Positions 1 through 8,550 of a DNA stretch of 64,000 bases are shown in pieces. Position 1 is the first letter of the stretch; each line of letters starts with the position of its first letter. The stretch comes from Vreelandella salicampi (lineage in GTDB: Bacteria > Pseudomonadota > Gammaproteobacteria > Pseudomonadales > Halomonadaceae), in NCBI RefSeq assembly GCF_013415105.1, contig NZ_JACCDF010000015.1, forward strand, positions 1-64,000, read 5' to 3'. Under the pieces are notes generated by a model. It saw only the letters and a program-made list of their open reading frames with translations, was not told the DNA's origin and searched no databases. The position numbers and the translations under genes were made by a program.

Positions 1-1
1 G

Positions 2-121
2 CTTAAAGAATGTCGCCGCATCGCCACACGCTATGAAAAGCTGGCAAGTAGCTTTAAGGCGATGGTATGCGTGGCGTGCATCGACCGTTGCTTGCGAGCC
101 AACTTTTCGTACAAAACCTAG
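2..121 (+). CDS. IS5-like transposase, C-terminal end (partial)
   Basis: The frame from base 2 to the TAG at 119-121 encodes 39 residues. It contains RRIATRYEKLASSFKAMV, the typical end of IS5-family DDE transposases (R-R-x-A-T-R-Y-E/D-K). The gene enters from outside the window, so its completeness cannot be judged. The element's right terminal repeat should lie shortly after the stop, but I could not define it. It places an insertion sequence about 350 bp upstream of the glycerol operon. The family is assigned from motif recall only. Confidence 0.7.
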   Translation, partial: LKECRRIATRYEKLASSFKAMVCVACIDRCLRANFSYKT

Positions 122-477
122 GGCCCTAAATCCTGAAATGTGCGTCGAAGTCTCCGAAAAACAATTTTTCATTTGCGAACTTCTAAAACGAAAAAATCAT
201 TCCAAAACGCCTGTACCCTTCGTTTTTCTTCCACACGCATTCTCAACGGCTTGAAACCGTCGAAAAAAGAGATGGTTACGGCCTACTCGCCTCTTCTTAC
301 TACCCGGCTATTGCCCTTTCTACGCCTAAAAGCGAATGAAAATGAACTGAAAGAAGCATTGTCAGTTCGAAAGTGCTCAGCTAGCCTTTCGTTTGTGAAA
401 ACGAAAAACTTGACCCTTATTATCAATCAAGCCGCTACACCCAGACTACCAATAACAACGACGCTAGCGAGAAAGGC
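122..477. other. Gene-free leader upstream of glpS, rich in TTTCGTTT/AAACGAAA words
   Basis: No convincing gene is visible in this gap. It holds several copies of AAACGAAA or its complement: AAAACGAAAAAA near 185-196, TTCGTTTTT near 219-227, and a perfect dyad at 387-406. The left part presumably contains the end of the insertion sequence, and the right part the promoter of the glycerol operon. Confidence 0.5.
387..406. promoter_or_regulatory. Candidate GlpR-type operator (perfect 8+4+8 dyad)
   Basis: TTTCGTTT-GTGA-AAACGAAA is a perfect inverted repeat 72 bp upstream of the glpS start. DeoR-family repressors such as GlpR commonly bind TTCG/CGAA words, and a glpR gene lies at the end of this module. 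Assignment to GlpR is an inference. Confidence 0.45.
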
Positions 478-1575
478 ATGTCCTTACACCTGCAAAACAT
501 CGATCATATCGTCGGTGGCGAAACCCATATAAGCGGTATTGACCTGGAGCTAGAACCGGGCTCCTTCAACATCTTGCTGGGACGAACACTAGCGGGTAAA
601 ACCACCTTGATGCGCCTAATGGCCGGCCTTGAGCCGCCTACTCGCGGACGTATCAAAATGGATGGCAAAGACGTAACCGGCGTATCGGTGCGTAAACGCA
701 ACGTTTCGATGGTCTATCAGCAATTTATCAACTACCCAAGCCTGAGTGTCTATAACAATATCGCCTCCCCTCTCAAGCTGGCCAAAGCATCCAAGCAGGA
801 AATCGACAAGCGGGTACACGAAACCGCCGCCATGCTGGGCATTGACCACTTGCTGGACCGCTTACCGCTGGAGCTTTCAGGTGGGCAGCAGCAGCGTACC
901 GCCATGGGGCGTGCATTGGTTAAGGATGCCGAGCTGATCCTGTTTGACGAGCCATTGGTCAATCTCGACTACAAGCTGCGTGAAGCTTTGCGCGATGAAC
1001 TGAGCGATTTGTTCAAAGCGCGTAACTGCATCGCAGTATACGCCACCACCGAGCCTAATGAAGCCTTGGCGTTGGGGGGCAACACCGCCGTACTGCATGA
1101 AGGTAAGCTGCTGCAGTATGGCCCAACCGAGCAGGTCTATCGCGAGCCCAACGGCATCCTCAGCGCTGAAATGTTTTCTGAGCCCCCGATCAATATCGTG
1201 CCGGGGCGCCTTACTGCTAACGAAATCACCTTTGATCAGGATATCCACTTCTCTTGTGACGAGGCCCTCCGCAATCTGCCTGCCGGGGAATATCGCTTTG
1301 GTGTTCGTGCTTCTCACGTCAGCCTGAAACCCCATGCGGCAGACGACCTTGAACTGGAGGTTGAGGTAGAAGTCGCTGAAATCAGCGGCTCGGAAACCTT
1401 CCTGCACGTGCGTCATAGTCTGTTTCCTCTCGTGCTCCACCTAACCGGCATTCATACCCCGAAAGTTGACCAACGTATCAAGGTCTACTTCCCCACCCAC
1501 AAGCTGTTTGTCTTCGACCAGCAGGGCAATGTCGTCCATACACCAGAAACACGGGGAGGGGCTCACCATGGCTGA
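478..1575 (+). CDS. glpS: Glycerol ABC transporter ATPase GlpS
   Basis: First ATPase of an ABC importer of the GlpSTPQ(U)V type known for glycerol uptake. The protein has 365 residues. Its Walker A is an unusual GRTLAGKTT (35-43), the signature LSGGQ (133-137) is intact, and Walker B is LILFDEP (153-159). The switch region reads YATTEPNEA (188-196), with Thr191 where the family has the H-loop histidine. A C-terminal TOBE-like regulatory region follows. The gene overlaps glpT by 8 bp. With glpK, glpD and glpR downstream, glycerol is the likely substrate; another polyol is possible. Confidence 0.88.
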   Translation: MSLHLQNIDHIVGGETHISGIDLELEPGSFNILLGRTLAGKTTLMRLMAGLEPPTRGRIKMDGKDVTGVSVRKRNVSMVYQQFINYPSLSVYNNIASPLKLAKASKQEIDKRVHETAAMLGIDHLLDRLPLELSGGQQQRTAMGRALVKDAELILFDEPLVNLDYKLREALRDELSDLFKARNCIAVYATTEPNEALALGGNTAVLHEGKLLQYGPTEQVYREPNGILSAEMFSEPPINIVPGRLTANEITFDQDIHFSCDEALRNLPAGEYRFGVRASHVSLKPHAADDLELEVEVEVAEISGSETFLHVRHSLFPLVLHLTGIHTPKVDQRIKVYFPTHKLFVFDQQGNVVHTPETRGGAHHG

Positions 1576-2665
1576 GATCGTATTGAAACGTCTGGCGCAC
1601 ACCTACAGCGCCAATCCGCAATCACCTGAAGATTATGCGATTCGCCAGATGGAGCACGTATGGCATCAGGGCGGTGCTTATGCCCTGCTGGGACCATCGG
1701 GCTGTGGCAAGTCGACGCTATTGAACATTATATCCGGGCTACTCGAACCATCCGAAGGCGATGTGCTGTTTGATGGCCAGCGTGTCAACGAGCTGCCGCC
1801 AGAAGAGCGTAATATTGCCCAGGTTTTCCAGTTCCCGGTGATCTACGACACCATGACGGTGTTCGACAATCTTGCCTTTCCCTTGCGCAACATCAACGTT
1901 CCTCATCACCGCATCACACCGAAAGTAGAGGAAGTCGCGGATATTCTGGAATTGACCCCATTGCTCAAGCGTAAAGCTAAGGGGCTGACGGCAGATGAGA
2001 AGCAGAAGGTTTCCATGGGACGCGGTCTGGTCCGCGATGATGTCTCGGCCATTCTGTTCGACGAGCCGCTGACGGTCATCGACCCTCAACTCAAGTGGAA
2101 GTTACGCCGCAAACTCAAGGAGATTCACCAGCGTTTCAACATCACCATGATCTACGTCACCCACGACCAGCTGGAGGCGTCGACCTTTGCCGATAAAATT
2201 GCGGTGATGTACGACGGTCAGGTGGTGCAATTCGGCACCCCTCAGGAATTATTCGAAACCCCTGCCCACACCTTTGTTGGCTACTTTATCGGCAGCCCCG
2301 GCATGAACTTTCTCAACGTGCGTCACCACGCCGGTGAGATCATGTTTGGTGAAATGTCACTCCCCATGCCGACACGCTTTGTCGAAGCCATCGCCAATAC
2401 CGACAGCGCCAACGTGAAGATCGGGATTCGCCCCGAGTTTGTCTCTGTGCATGCCGACAAACGTGATGATGCCCTGCCGGCACGAAAGTGTCAGGTGCAA
2501 GATCTGGGCACGTATTCGATTGTCACGTTTGAACTGGGTGGCCAGACATTCAAGGCACGGTTGGCAGAGGGCCACCCCGATTTTGGAGACGACATTCATG
2601 TCACGTTCGACCCTGATCAGTTAGGGCTTTTCGTGGACGATTACCGGGTGGAGGTCCAAGCATGA
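1568..2665 (+). CDS. glpT: Glycerol ABC transporter ATPase GlpT
   Basis: Second ATPase of the importer, 365 residues from the ATG at 1568, preceded by a GGGGAGGGG ribosome site. The frame stays open upstream to 1466, but that part is glpS read out of frame. Walker A GPSGCGKST (42-50), Walker B AILFDEP (161-167) and the switch histidine in YVTHDQ (His199) are canonical. The signature is degenerate: LTADEKQ (140-146) instead of LSGGQ. This is complementary to GlpS, which has a good signature but no switch histidine. The stop overlaps the glpP start (ATGA). Confidence 0.88.
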   Translation: MAEIVLKRLAHTYSANPQSPEDYAIRQMEHVWHQGGAYALLGPSGCGKSTLLNIISGLLEPSEGDVLFDGQRVNELPPEERNIAQVFQFPVIYDTMTVFDNLAFPLRNINVPHHRITPKVEEVADILELTPLLKRKAKGLTADEKQKVSMGRGLVRDDVSAILFDEPLTVIDPQLKWKLRRKLKEIHQRFNITMIYVTHDQLEASTFADKIAVMYDGQVVQFGTPQELFETPAHTFVGYFIGSPGMNFLNVRHHAGEIMFGEMSLPMPTRFVEAIANTDSANVKIGIRPEFVSVHADKRDDALPARKCQVQDLGTYSIVTFELGGQTFKARLAEGHPDFGDDIHVTFDPDQLGLFVDDYRVEVQA

Positions 2666-3549
2666 ACAATAAAGTCTATAACAATCGCGCCTGGCTTCTT
2701 GTTCTGCCGATGCTGGTGCTGGTGGCTTTTTCGGCCATCATCCCGCTGATGACGGTGGTGAACTATTCAGTTCAGGATGTGCTGGGTCCGCATGCGAGCT
2801 TCTTTACCGGCACCGAGTGGTTTCGCACCATGCTGAACGACCCGGCATTGCAAACCGCGTTTGGTCGTCAGATTCTTTTTTCACTGACGATCCTGGCCAT
2901 CCAGATACCTCTGGGGATCGGGATTGCACTGATCATGCCGAAACAAGGCTGGCAGGCATCTGCCGTGCTGATCCTGATTACCCTGCCTCTGCTGATTCCA
3001 TGGAACGTGGTCGGCAGCATCTGGCAGATTTTCACCCGGGGCGATATCGGGCTGATGGGCTGGAGCCTGCGTGAGATCGGCATTGAATACAACATTACCC
3101 GTAACGCCGGTGATGCTTGGTTCACGATCATCCTCATGGACGTATGGCACTGGACACCGCTGGTGGCGATGCTCTGCTACAGCGGTTTGCGCTCAATCCC
3201 CGAAGCCTATTATCAGGCGGCTCGCATTGACCGCGCTTCAAAATGGGCGGTATTCCGCTACATTCAGCTTCCCAAGCTGACTAACGTACTGGTGATTGCT
3301 GTACTCCTTCGCTTCATGCACTCCTTCATGATCTACGCCGAGCCCTTCGTACTAACCGGCGGTGGCCCGGGGAGTTCAACCACGTTTCTCAGTCAGTCGC
3401 TGGCGACCATGGCCATCGGCCAGCAGGATCTGGGGCCTTCTGCCGCGTTCTCGATCATCTACTTCCTCGTCATTCTGCTGGTGAGCTGGGTCTTCTATAC
3501 CACCATCATGCATATGCAGAAAGACAAGACCCCACAGGGAGGCGCGTGA
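2662..3549 (+). CDS. glpP: Glycerol ABC transporter permease GlpP
   Basis: Inner-membrane permease of 295 residues with about six hydrophobic segments. It carries the cytoplasmic EAA-type loop (EAYYQAARIDRASKWAVFRY, about 175-194) that contacts the ATPases. Translationally coupled to glpT by a 4-bp overlap and followed one base later by glpQ. It forms the membrane pore with GlpQ. Family: MalF/UgpA-like sugar permeases. Confidence 0.88.
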   Translation: MNNKVYNNRAWLLVLPMLVLVAFSAIIPLMTVVNYSVQDVLGPHASFFTGTEWFRTMLNDPALQTAFGRQILFSLTILAIQIPLGIGIALIMPKQGWQASAVLILITLPLLIPWNVVGSIWQIFTRGDIGLMGWSLREIGIEYNITRNAGDAWFTIILMDVWHWTPLVAMLCYSGLRSIPEAYYQAARIDRASKWAVFRYIQLPKLTNVLVIAVLLRFMHSFMIYAEPFVLTGGGPGSSTTFLSQSLATMAIGQQDLGPSAAFSIIYFLVILLVSWVFYTTIMHMQKDKTPQGGA

Positions 3550-3550
3550 G

Positions 3551-4447
3551 ATGTCTTACCAAATTGAAAACACTCAGCAGGGTGAAAAATACAACACTAT
3601 TTTTAGCAAGGTTCCGGCAGCAACTCGACGCAAGCGCAATACACGCTCCCGGCTAAGAAAGCGGCTTTTGCTCGGCACCTATATTGTGCTGTTGATGCTG
3701 CCCATCTACTGGCTACTTAACATGTCGCTGCAGACCAACAGCGAGATCCTCGGGTCGATGACGCTATGGCCTAAGAACCTGACCTTCGATAACTATATCG
3801 GCATCTTCAGCAACCCAAGCTGGTACATGGGGTACGTCAACTCCATTACGTATGTGTTGATGAATATGCTGATCACCATGCTGGTGGCACTGCCTGCCGC
3901 CTATGCCTTTAGCCGTTACAAGTTCATCGGCGATAAGCACCTGTTCTTTTGGTTGCTGACCAACCTGATGGCTCCGCCTGCGGTGTTCCTGCTGCCCTAC
4001 TTTCAACTTTATTACTCTGTCGGGCTGTTCGACACCCACATAGCGGTGGCCCTTGCGCACTGTCTGTTCAATATTCCGCTAGCCATCTGGATTCTGGAAG
4101 GCTTCATGAGCAGCGTGCCTAAGGAAATTGATGAAACGGCTTATATCGACGGCTACAGCTTTCCCAAGTTCTTCGTCAAGATATTCATTCCCATGATCAG
4201 CTCGGGCATTGGCGTGGTGCTGTTCTTCTTGTTCATGTTCTCCTGGGTTGAACTGCTGCTGGCACGCACGCTGACATCCACGGATGCCCAACCGATTGGC
4301 ATGATCATGACACGAACCTCGACCGCTTCCGGTATCGACTGGGGCACGCTGGCGGCAGCCGGCATGCTGACCATTGTCCCGGGCATCTTGGTCGTTTACT
4401 TCGTACGCAATCATATTGCCAAGGGCTTTGCTCTGGGCCGCACCTGA
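3551..4447 (+). CDS. glpQ: Glycerol ABC transporter permease GlpQ
   Basis: Second inner-membrane permease, 298 residues, MalG/UgpE type. It begins with a basic cytoplasmic tail of about 40 residues (TRRKRNTRSRLRKR), followed by six hydrophobic segments. The EAA loop (PKEIDETAYIDGYSFPKFF) sits near residues 191-209. It starts one base after glpP. The name glpQ follows the glpSTPQUV naming and is unrelated to the E. coli phosphodiesterase GlpQ. Confidence 0.87.
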   Translation: MSYQIENTQQGEKYNTIFSKVPAATRRKRNTRSRLRKRLLLGTYIVLLMLPIYWLLNMSLQTNSEILGSMTLWPKNLTFDNYIGIFSNPSWYMGYVNSITYVLMNMLITMLVALPAAYAFSRYKFIGDKHLFFWLLTNLMAPPAVFLLPYFQLYYSVGLFDTHIAVALAHCLFNIPLAIWILEGFMSSVPKEIDETAYIDGYSFPKFFVKIFIPMISSGIGVVLFFLFMFSWVELLLARTLTSTDAQPIGMIMTRTSTASGIDWGTLAAAGMLTIVPGILVVYFVRNHIAKGFALGRT

Positions 4448-4462
4448 GTAGGAGAAAATCTC

Positions 4463-4735
4463 ATGTCCTGGATGGTATGGACGTTACCCACGGCCATTTT
4501 CTTTTCTTCCATTGCGGCCATGCTCGCTGGCATGACGGTGTGGGAAATCTATTCTCCCACCGTAGAAAGAAAAGGCTTTTTACCCATCTCGACCACCCGC
4601 GGTGATCGTCTGTTCGTCAGCCTGCTATCCGCTGCGTTCATTCATCTGGGGGTGGTCGGCTTTACCTCTTTATCGATTCTGGTGGCGTCTGCCATCTCGG
4701 TTTTATGGCTGCTCGTTTTGATGCGCTGGGGCTAA
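4463..4735 (+). CDS. glpU: Small integral membrane protein, DUF2160 type (GlpU-like)
   Basis: Protein of 90 residues with hydrophobic segments at about 5-25, 48-66 and 68-88. A strong ribosome site (AGGAGA) lies upstream, 15 bp after glpQ. A small membrane protein of this length between permease and binding-protein genes matches glpU of the glpSTPQUV operon (DUF2160). Its function in transport is not established, so the call rests on position, size and topology. Confidence 0.7.
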   Translation: MSWMVWTLPTAIFFSSIAAMLAGMTVWEIYSPTVERKGFLPISTTRGDRLFVSLLSAAFIHLGVVGFTSLSILVASAISVLWLLVLMRWG

Positions 4736-4867
4736 TTCGCTTTCTTCGTCATTACGGACAGCTCAACAGTTCAGGAAAACCCATAACGGCAAGGATGCCG
4801 CGTAGTACCAACGCCAGTCTTGATTAGAGACTCGGTTGCTAACTCCTCAACGCACAACGAGGTCATC

Positions 4868-6634
4868 ATGCGACACAATAATTTCAACAAGCACGTCAAT
4901 ATCGGCGGTTTCAAACTCACCACCCTGGCGGCGAGTTTGATGCTAGCTTCTGGTTCGCTATATGCCGACAACCACGACGCTCGTGCCATCGCTGAACGGC
5001 TGGTCGATGAGCACTTCCAGAATTCGACGCTGACCCGTGAAGAACAGATCGAAGAGCTTGTGTGGTTTGCTGAAGCCGCTGAGCCCTTCGAGGGTATGGA
5101 TATCCAAACCGTCGCTGAAGGTTTGACCACTCACGTTTATGAAAGCGAAGTGCTGGCAGAAGCGTTTAGTGAGCTAACCGGCATCAATATCACCCATAAC
5201 ATCATCGGTGAAGGCGATGTAGTCGACACCATGCAAAACCAGATGCAGTCAGGTAACAGCATCTATGACGGTTTTGTGAATGATACCGATGCCATTGGTA
5301 CGCACATTCGCTATGGCACTACCATCAACCTGAGTAATGCCATGGAAAACGAGTGGGCAGACTATACCCTGCCGACGCTGGACCTGGATGACTTTATTGG
5401 CCTGCAGTACGGTACAGGCCCGGACGGAAGCCTTTACCAACTTCCCACCCAACAGTTCGCCAACCTCTACTGGTTTCGCTATGACTGGTTCCAGCGCGAA
5501 GATTTCCAGGAACAGTTCCGCGACATCTACGGCTATGACCTTGGCGTGCCCACCAACTGGACCGCTTACCAAGATATTGCTGAATTCTTCAGCGAGCACG
5601 TTGGAGAAATTGACGGCACCACTGTCTATGGGCATATGGATTACGGCCGTCGCGACCCATCACTGGGTTGGCGCTTCCACGACTCCTGGCTTTCCATGGC
5701 GGGCATGGGTAGCCCCGGCGTCCCCTCCGGCAACCCGGTTGACGATTGGGGCATTCGGGTAAACGAAGATAGCCAGCCGGTCGGTGCCAGCGTCAGCCGT
5801 GGCGGTGCCACCAACTCGCCTGCTTCAGTATTTGCCATGCAGAAAGCGGTTGACTGGTTGCGTGATTTCGCACCACCGGAAGCTCAGGGTATGACCTTTG
5901 GTGAAGCTGGGCCCGTACCGTCGCAAGGCCATATTGCCCAGCAGATCTTCTGGTATACCGCCTTTACCGCTGATATGACCGACCCCGCCGTTGCGGTGAC
6001 CGATGATGAAGGAAACCCGCTATGGCGCATGGCGCCGTCTCCCACCGGCCCGTATTGGGAAGAAGGCATGAAGGTCGGCTATCAGGACGTAGGCGGCTGG
6101 ACCTTCTTTGACTCTACACCGGAAGATCGTCGTACGGCGGCCTGGCTGTTTGCCCAGTTTACGGTCGCCAAGAGCACGTCGCTGGAAAAACTCATCACGG
6201 GTCTGACGCCCATTCGTGAATCTGACATCTTCTCGGATCAGATGACCGAAATGGCCCCCAAACTGGGTGGTCTGGTGGAATTCTACCGCAGCCCCAATGA
6301 ATCCAACTGGACACCCACCGGTACCAACGTGCCTGACTACCCCCGCATGGCACCGCTGTGGTGGCAGAATCTGGCACCGGTCATGAGTGGTGACATGTCA
6401 GCACAAGAAGGTTTGGATAACCTCGCGGCGGATATGGACAACACCATGCACCGCCTGGCCCGTGCCAATGTGTTCGAAACCTACGCGCCCAATCTCAACG
6501 AAGAGCGTGATCCCGAGTATTGGCTGAATCAGGACGGGTCACCCAAGGCGCGACTCGACAACGAAATGCCACAGGGAGAGACCATTCCGTATGACGAAAT
6601 GATGGAAGCATGGATGGCAGCAGGAACGCGCTGA
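4868..6634 (+). CDS. glpV: Glycerol ABC transporter periplasmic binding protein GlpV
   Basis: Large solute-binding protein of 588 residues. The ATG at 4868 was chosen because an AACGAGG ribosome site precedes it and it gives a clean signal peptide with likely cleavage after LYA (residue 33). The open frame extends to a TTG at 4820 without a signal-like start. The length is typical of the GlpV family and longer than usual sugar-binding proteins. It should capture glycerol in the periplasm and deliver it to GlpPQ. Confidence 0.87.
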   Translation: MRHNNFNKHVNIGGFKLTTLAASLMLASGSLYADNHDARAIAERLVDEHFQNSTLTREEQIEELVWFAEAAEPFEGMDIQTVAEGLTTHVYESEVLAEAFSELTGINITHNIIGEGDVVDTMQNQMQSGNSIYDGFVNDTDAIGTHIRYGTTINLSNAMENEWADYTLPTLDLDDFIGLQYGTGPDGSLYQLPTQQFANLYWFRYDWFQREDFQEQFRDIYGYDLGVPTNWTAYQDIAEFFSEHVGEIDGTTVYGHMDYGRRDPSLGWRFHDSWLSMAGMGSPGVPSGNPVDDWGIRVNEDSQPVGASVSRGGATNSPASVFAMQKAVDWLRDFAPPEAQGMTFGEAGPVPSQGHIAQQIFWYTAFTADMTDPAVAVTDDEGNPLWRMAPSPTGPYWEEGMKVGYQDVGGWTFFDSTPEDRRTAAWLFAQFTVAKSTSLEKLITGLTPIRESDIFSDQMTEMAPKLGGLVEFYRSPNESNWTPTGTNVPDYPRMAPLWWQNLAPVMSGDMSAQEGLDNLAADMDNTMHRLARANVFETYAPNLNEERDPEYWLNQDGSPKARLDNEMPQGETIPYDEMMEAWMAAGTR

Positions 6635-6643
6635 TTCCTGTAT

Positions 6644-6665
6644 GGCGAACCCTTCGGGGTTCGCC
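6644..6665 (+). terminator. Hairpin terminator after glpV
   Basis: A perfect 9-bp stem (6644-6652 with 6657-6665) is capped by a TTCG tetraloop. A T-rich run appears only about 25 bases later (TTTTGTTTTTTTC near 6688-6700), so termination may be partial or Rho-assisted. It ends the transporter operon before glpD. Confidence 0.6.
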
Positions 6666-6821
6666 AGTCACTTATCGCATGACGCTATTTTGTTTTTTTC
6701 TTTGCTTTGCTGTTCTCAAAGCGAGTTATTCCGCCCGAGAGCCGCCCTTTCAGCGCACGGTTGCTCGAACGGACACCTTTTGCCTCCGTTGGGCAAAAAA
6801 TGAGGCTTTATCTATTCAGTA

Positions 6822-8489
6822 ATGGGTCACTCACTTATGAAACTTCGCAATAGCAACCTTGATAAGCTAGCTAACGACGATTTCGACGTCCTGATTATCG
6901 GTGGCGGAATCAACGGTGCCTCAGCGGCCGCAGCGCTGGCGGGCAAAGGGGCCAAGGTAGGCCTGATTGACCGCGGTGACTTTGCTGGCAGTACCAGCAT
7001 GCACTCCTCCAATTTGGTCTGGGGGGGTATCAAATACATGGAGAGTAAAGACTTTGCTCTGGTGCGCAAACTGTGCAAAAGCCGTAACCATCTGATTAAA
7101 AATTACCCCTCTACAGTGGAAGAGATTCGCTTTTTAACCACGATAGGCAAAGGGTTTCGCCATCGTCCCAGCTACTTGTACGCAGGTACCTGGCTTTACT
7201 GGCTGATGGGCAACGGGTTTACCCGCATTCCCAAGCTGTTTTCTCCTGAAGGCATTAAACACGCAGAACCCATTATTGATACCGACAAGGCTGTGGGAGG
7301 CTTTGAGTATTCAGACGCTTATCTCCACGATAATGACGCGAGATTTGTGTTTAATTTCATCCGTCACGCCCTAGATTATGGCGCCAGAGTCGCGAACTAT
7401 GTGGAGTCCAATGGCGCCTCTTTCGAAAACGGCCGCTGGACGATTCAGGCACGCAACGTTATCGACGGCAATACCTTTCCGATTCGCGCCAAAGTGCTTG
7501 TTAACGCTGCCGGCCCCTGGGTGGATCAGCACAACAAGCTAACCGGACAAAAGACCGAGTACCAACACCTTTACTCCAAAGGCATTCACTTGATTGTGCC
7601 ACAGCTCACCGATTCCAAACGCGTGCTGGCTTTTTTTGCTGACGACGGGCGTTTGTTCTTTGTTATTCCGATGGGTAATCGCACCTGTGTCGGTACCACA
7701 GACACGCACATGGATAACCCGGAGGTGGATGTTACACAAGACGATGTGGACTTTGTGCTGGAAAACATTAATAAGCGCCTAATGCTGGAAAAGCCACTCA
7801 CCGCTGCAGACATCATCTCGACCCGCTGCGGCGTGCGTCCGTTGGCCATTAAGGCATCCAAGGGTAGTGATCGGGGGTTTCTGCAACTATCGCGTAAACA
7901 TGTCGTAGACACTAATCCGGATAGTGCTCACATCAGCATTTTTGGCGGAAAGCTGACGGATTGCTTAAACGTTGGCGATGAGATTATCGACGAAGTGCAG
8001 CGTCTTGGCGTCGATATCCCCTTTCCTGACTACAAATGGTACGGCGAACCGCCTGAGGCGATGAGGCAAGAGTTCATGCAACAGGCCGATCGCATGGGTC
8101 TGGATGAAATGACACCTGTTACATCTTCCGAACCCCTCAGCAAGCGCCTTTGGCGACGCTATGCCGCGCAGGCACTGGATATGCTTGAACAGATTCGTGA
8201 AGACCCCAGCCAAGGAGAGCTTTTAATCGAGGGTACTGAGTACATTCGCTGCGAATTGCGTCAAGCACACCGTAGCGAAATGATCACCAAGCTAGACGAC
8301 TTTCTCCGCCGTCGCGCCAAAATTTCCCTGGTAGTGCCGCATGAACAGCTTCAGCACTCGGAAGGTTTACGAGAAGCCTGCCGCATGTTATTTGGGGATG
8401 AAGCGGAAACACGCTTTAACGAGTATTTTGATACCGCTCAAGACATTACTCGCTTTACCCGGTACGCAACAACAAATGTCAGCGCATAA
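6822..8489 (+). CDS. glpD: Aerobic glycerol-3-phosphate dehydrogenase GlpD
   Basis: FAD enzyme of the inner membrane that oxidises sn-glycerol 3-phosphate to dihydroxyacetone phosphate and passes electrons to quinone. The protein has 555 residues. The N-terminal dinucleotide motif is IIGGGINGASAAAAL (about 25-39), followed by the family segment STSMHSSNLVWGGIKYMES. It is longer than E. coli GlpD (501), the extra length being mostly C-terminal. The start is uncertain: ATG 6822 and ATG 6837 both lack a good ribosome site. It is downstream of the ABC operon and convergent with glpK. Confidence 0.88.
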   Translation: MGHSLMKLRNSNLDKLANDDFDVLIIGGGINGASAAAALAGKGAKVGLIDRGDFAGSTSMHSSNLVWGGIKYMESKDFALVRKLCKSRNHLIKNYPSTVEEIRFLTTIGKGFRHRPSYLYAGTWLYWLMGNGFTRIPKLFSPEGIKHAEPIIDTDKAVGGFEYSDAYLHDNDARFVFNFIRHALDYGARVANYVESNGASFENGRWTIQARNVIDGNTFPIRAKVLVNAAGPWVDQHNKLTGQKTEYQHLYSKGIHLIVPQLTDSKRVLAFFADDGRLFFVIPMGNRTCVGTTDTHMDNPEVDVTQDDVDFVLENINKRLMLEKPLTAADIISTRCGVRPLAIKASKGSDRGFLQLSRKHVVDTNPDSAHISIFGGKLTDCLNVGDEIIDEVQRLGVDIPFPDYKWYGEPPEAMRQEFMQQADRMGLDEMTPVTSSEPLSKRLWRRYAAQALDMLEQIREDPSQGELLIEGTEYIRCELRQAHRSEMITKLDDFLRRRAKISLVVPHEQLQHSEGLREACRMLFGDEAETRFNEYFDTAQDITRFTRYATTNVSA

Positions 8490-8526
8490 ATATCCCCCAG
8501 GCAGTGCGGTGCTGCCTGGGGGATAT
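8490..8526. terminator. Bidirectional terminator between glpD and glpK
   Basis: A perfect 15-bp inverted repeat (8490-8504 with 8512-8526) with a 7-base loop starts directly after the glpD stop codon and precedes the end of the converging glpK. The stem is GC-rich in its centre with A/T ends, so it can act in both directions. Confidence 0.75.
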
Positions 8527-8550
8527 CTATCTACTTAACTCATCAATACG

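Noticed and set aside
6667..6821. GlpR operator upstream of glpD
   Set aside because: No TTTCG/CGAAA dyad like those before glpS and glpR is present; only an isolated TCGAAC occurs.
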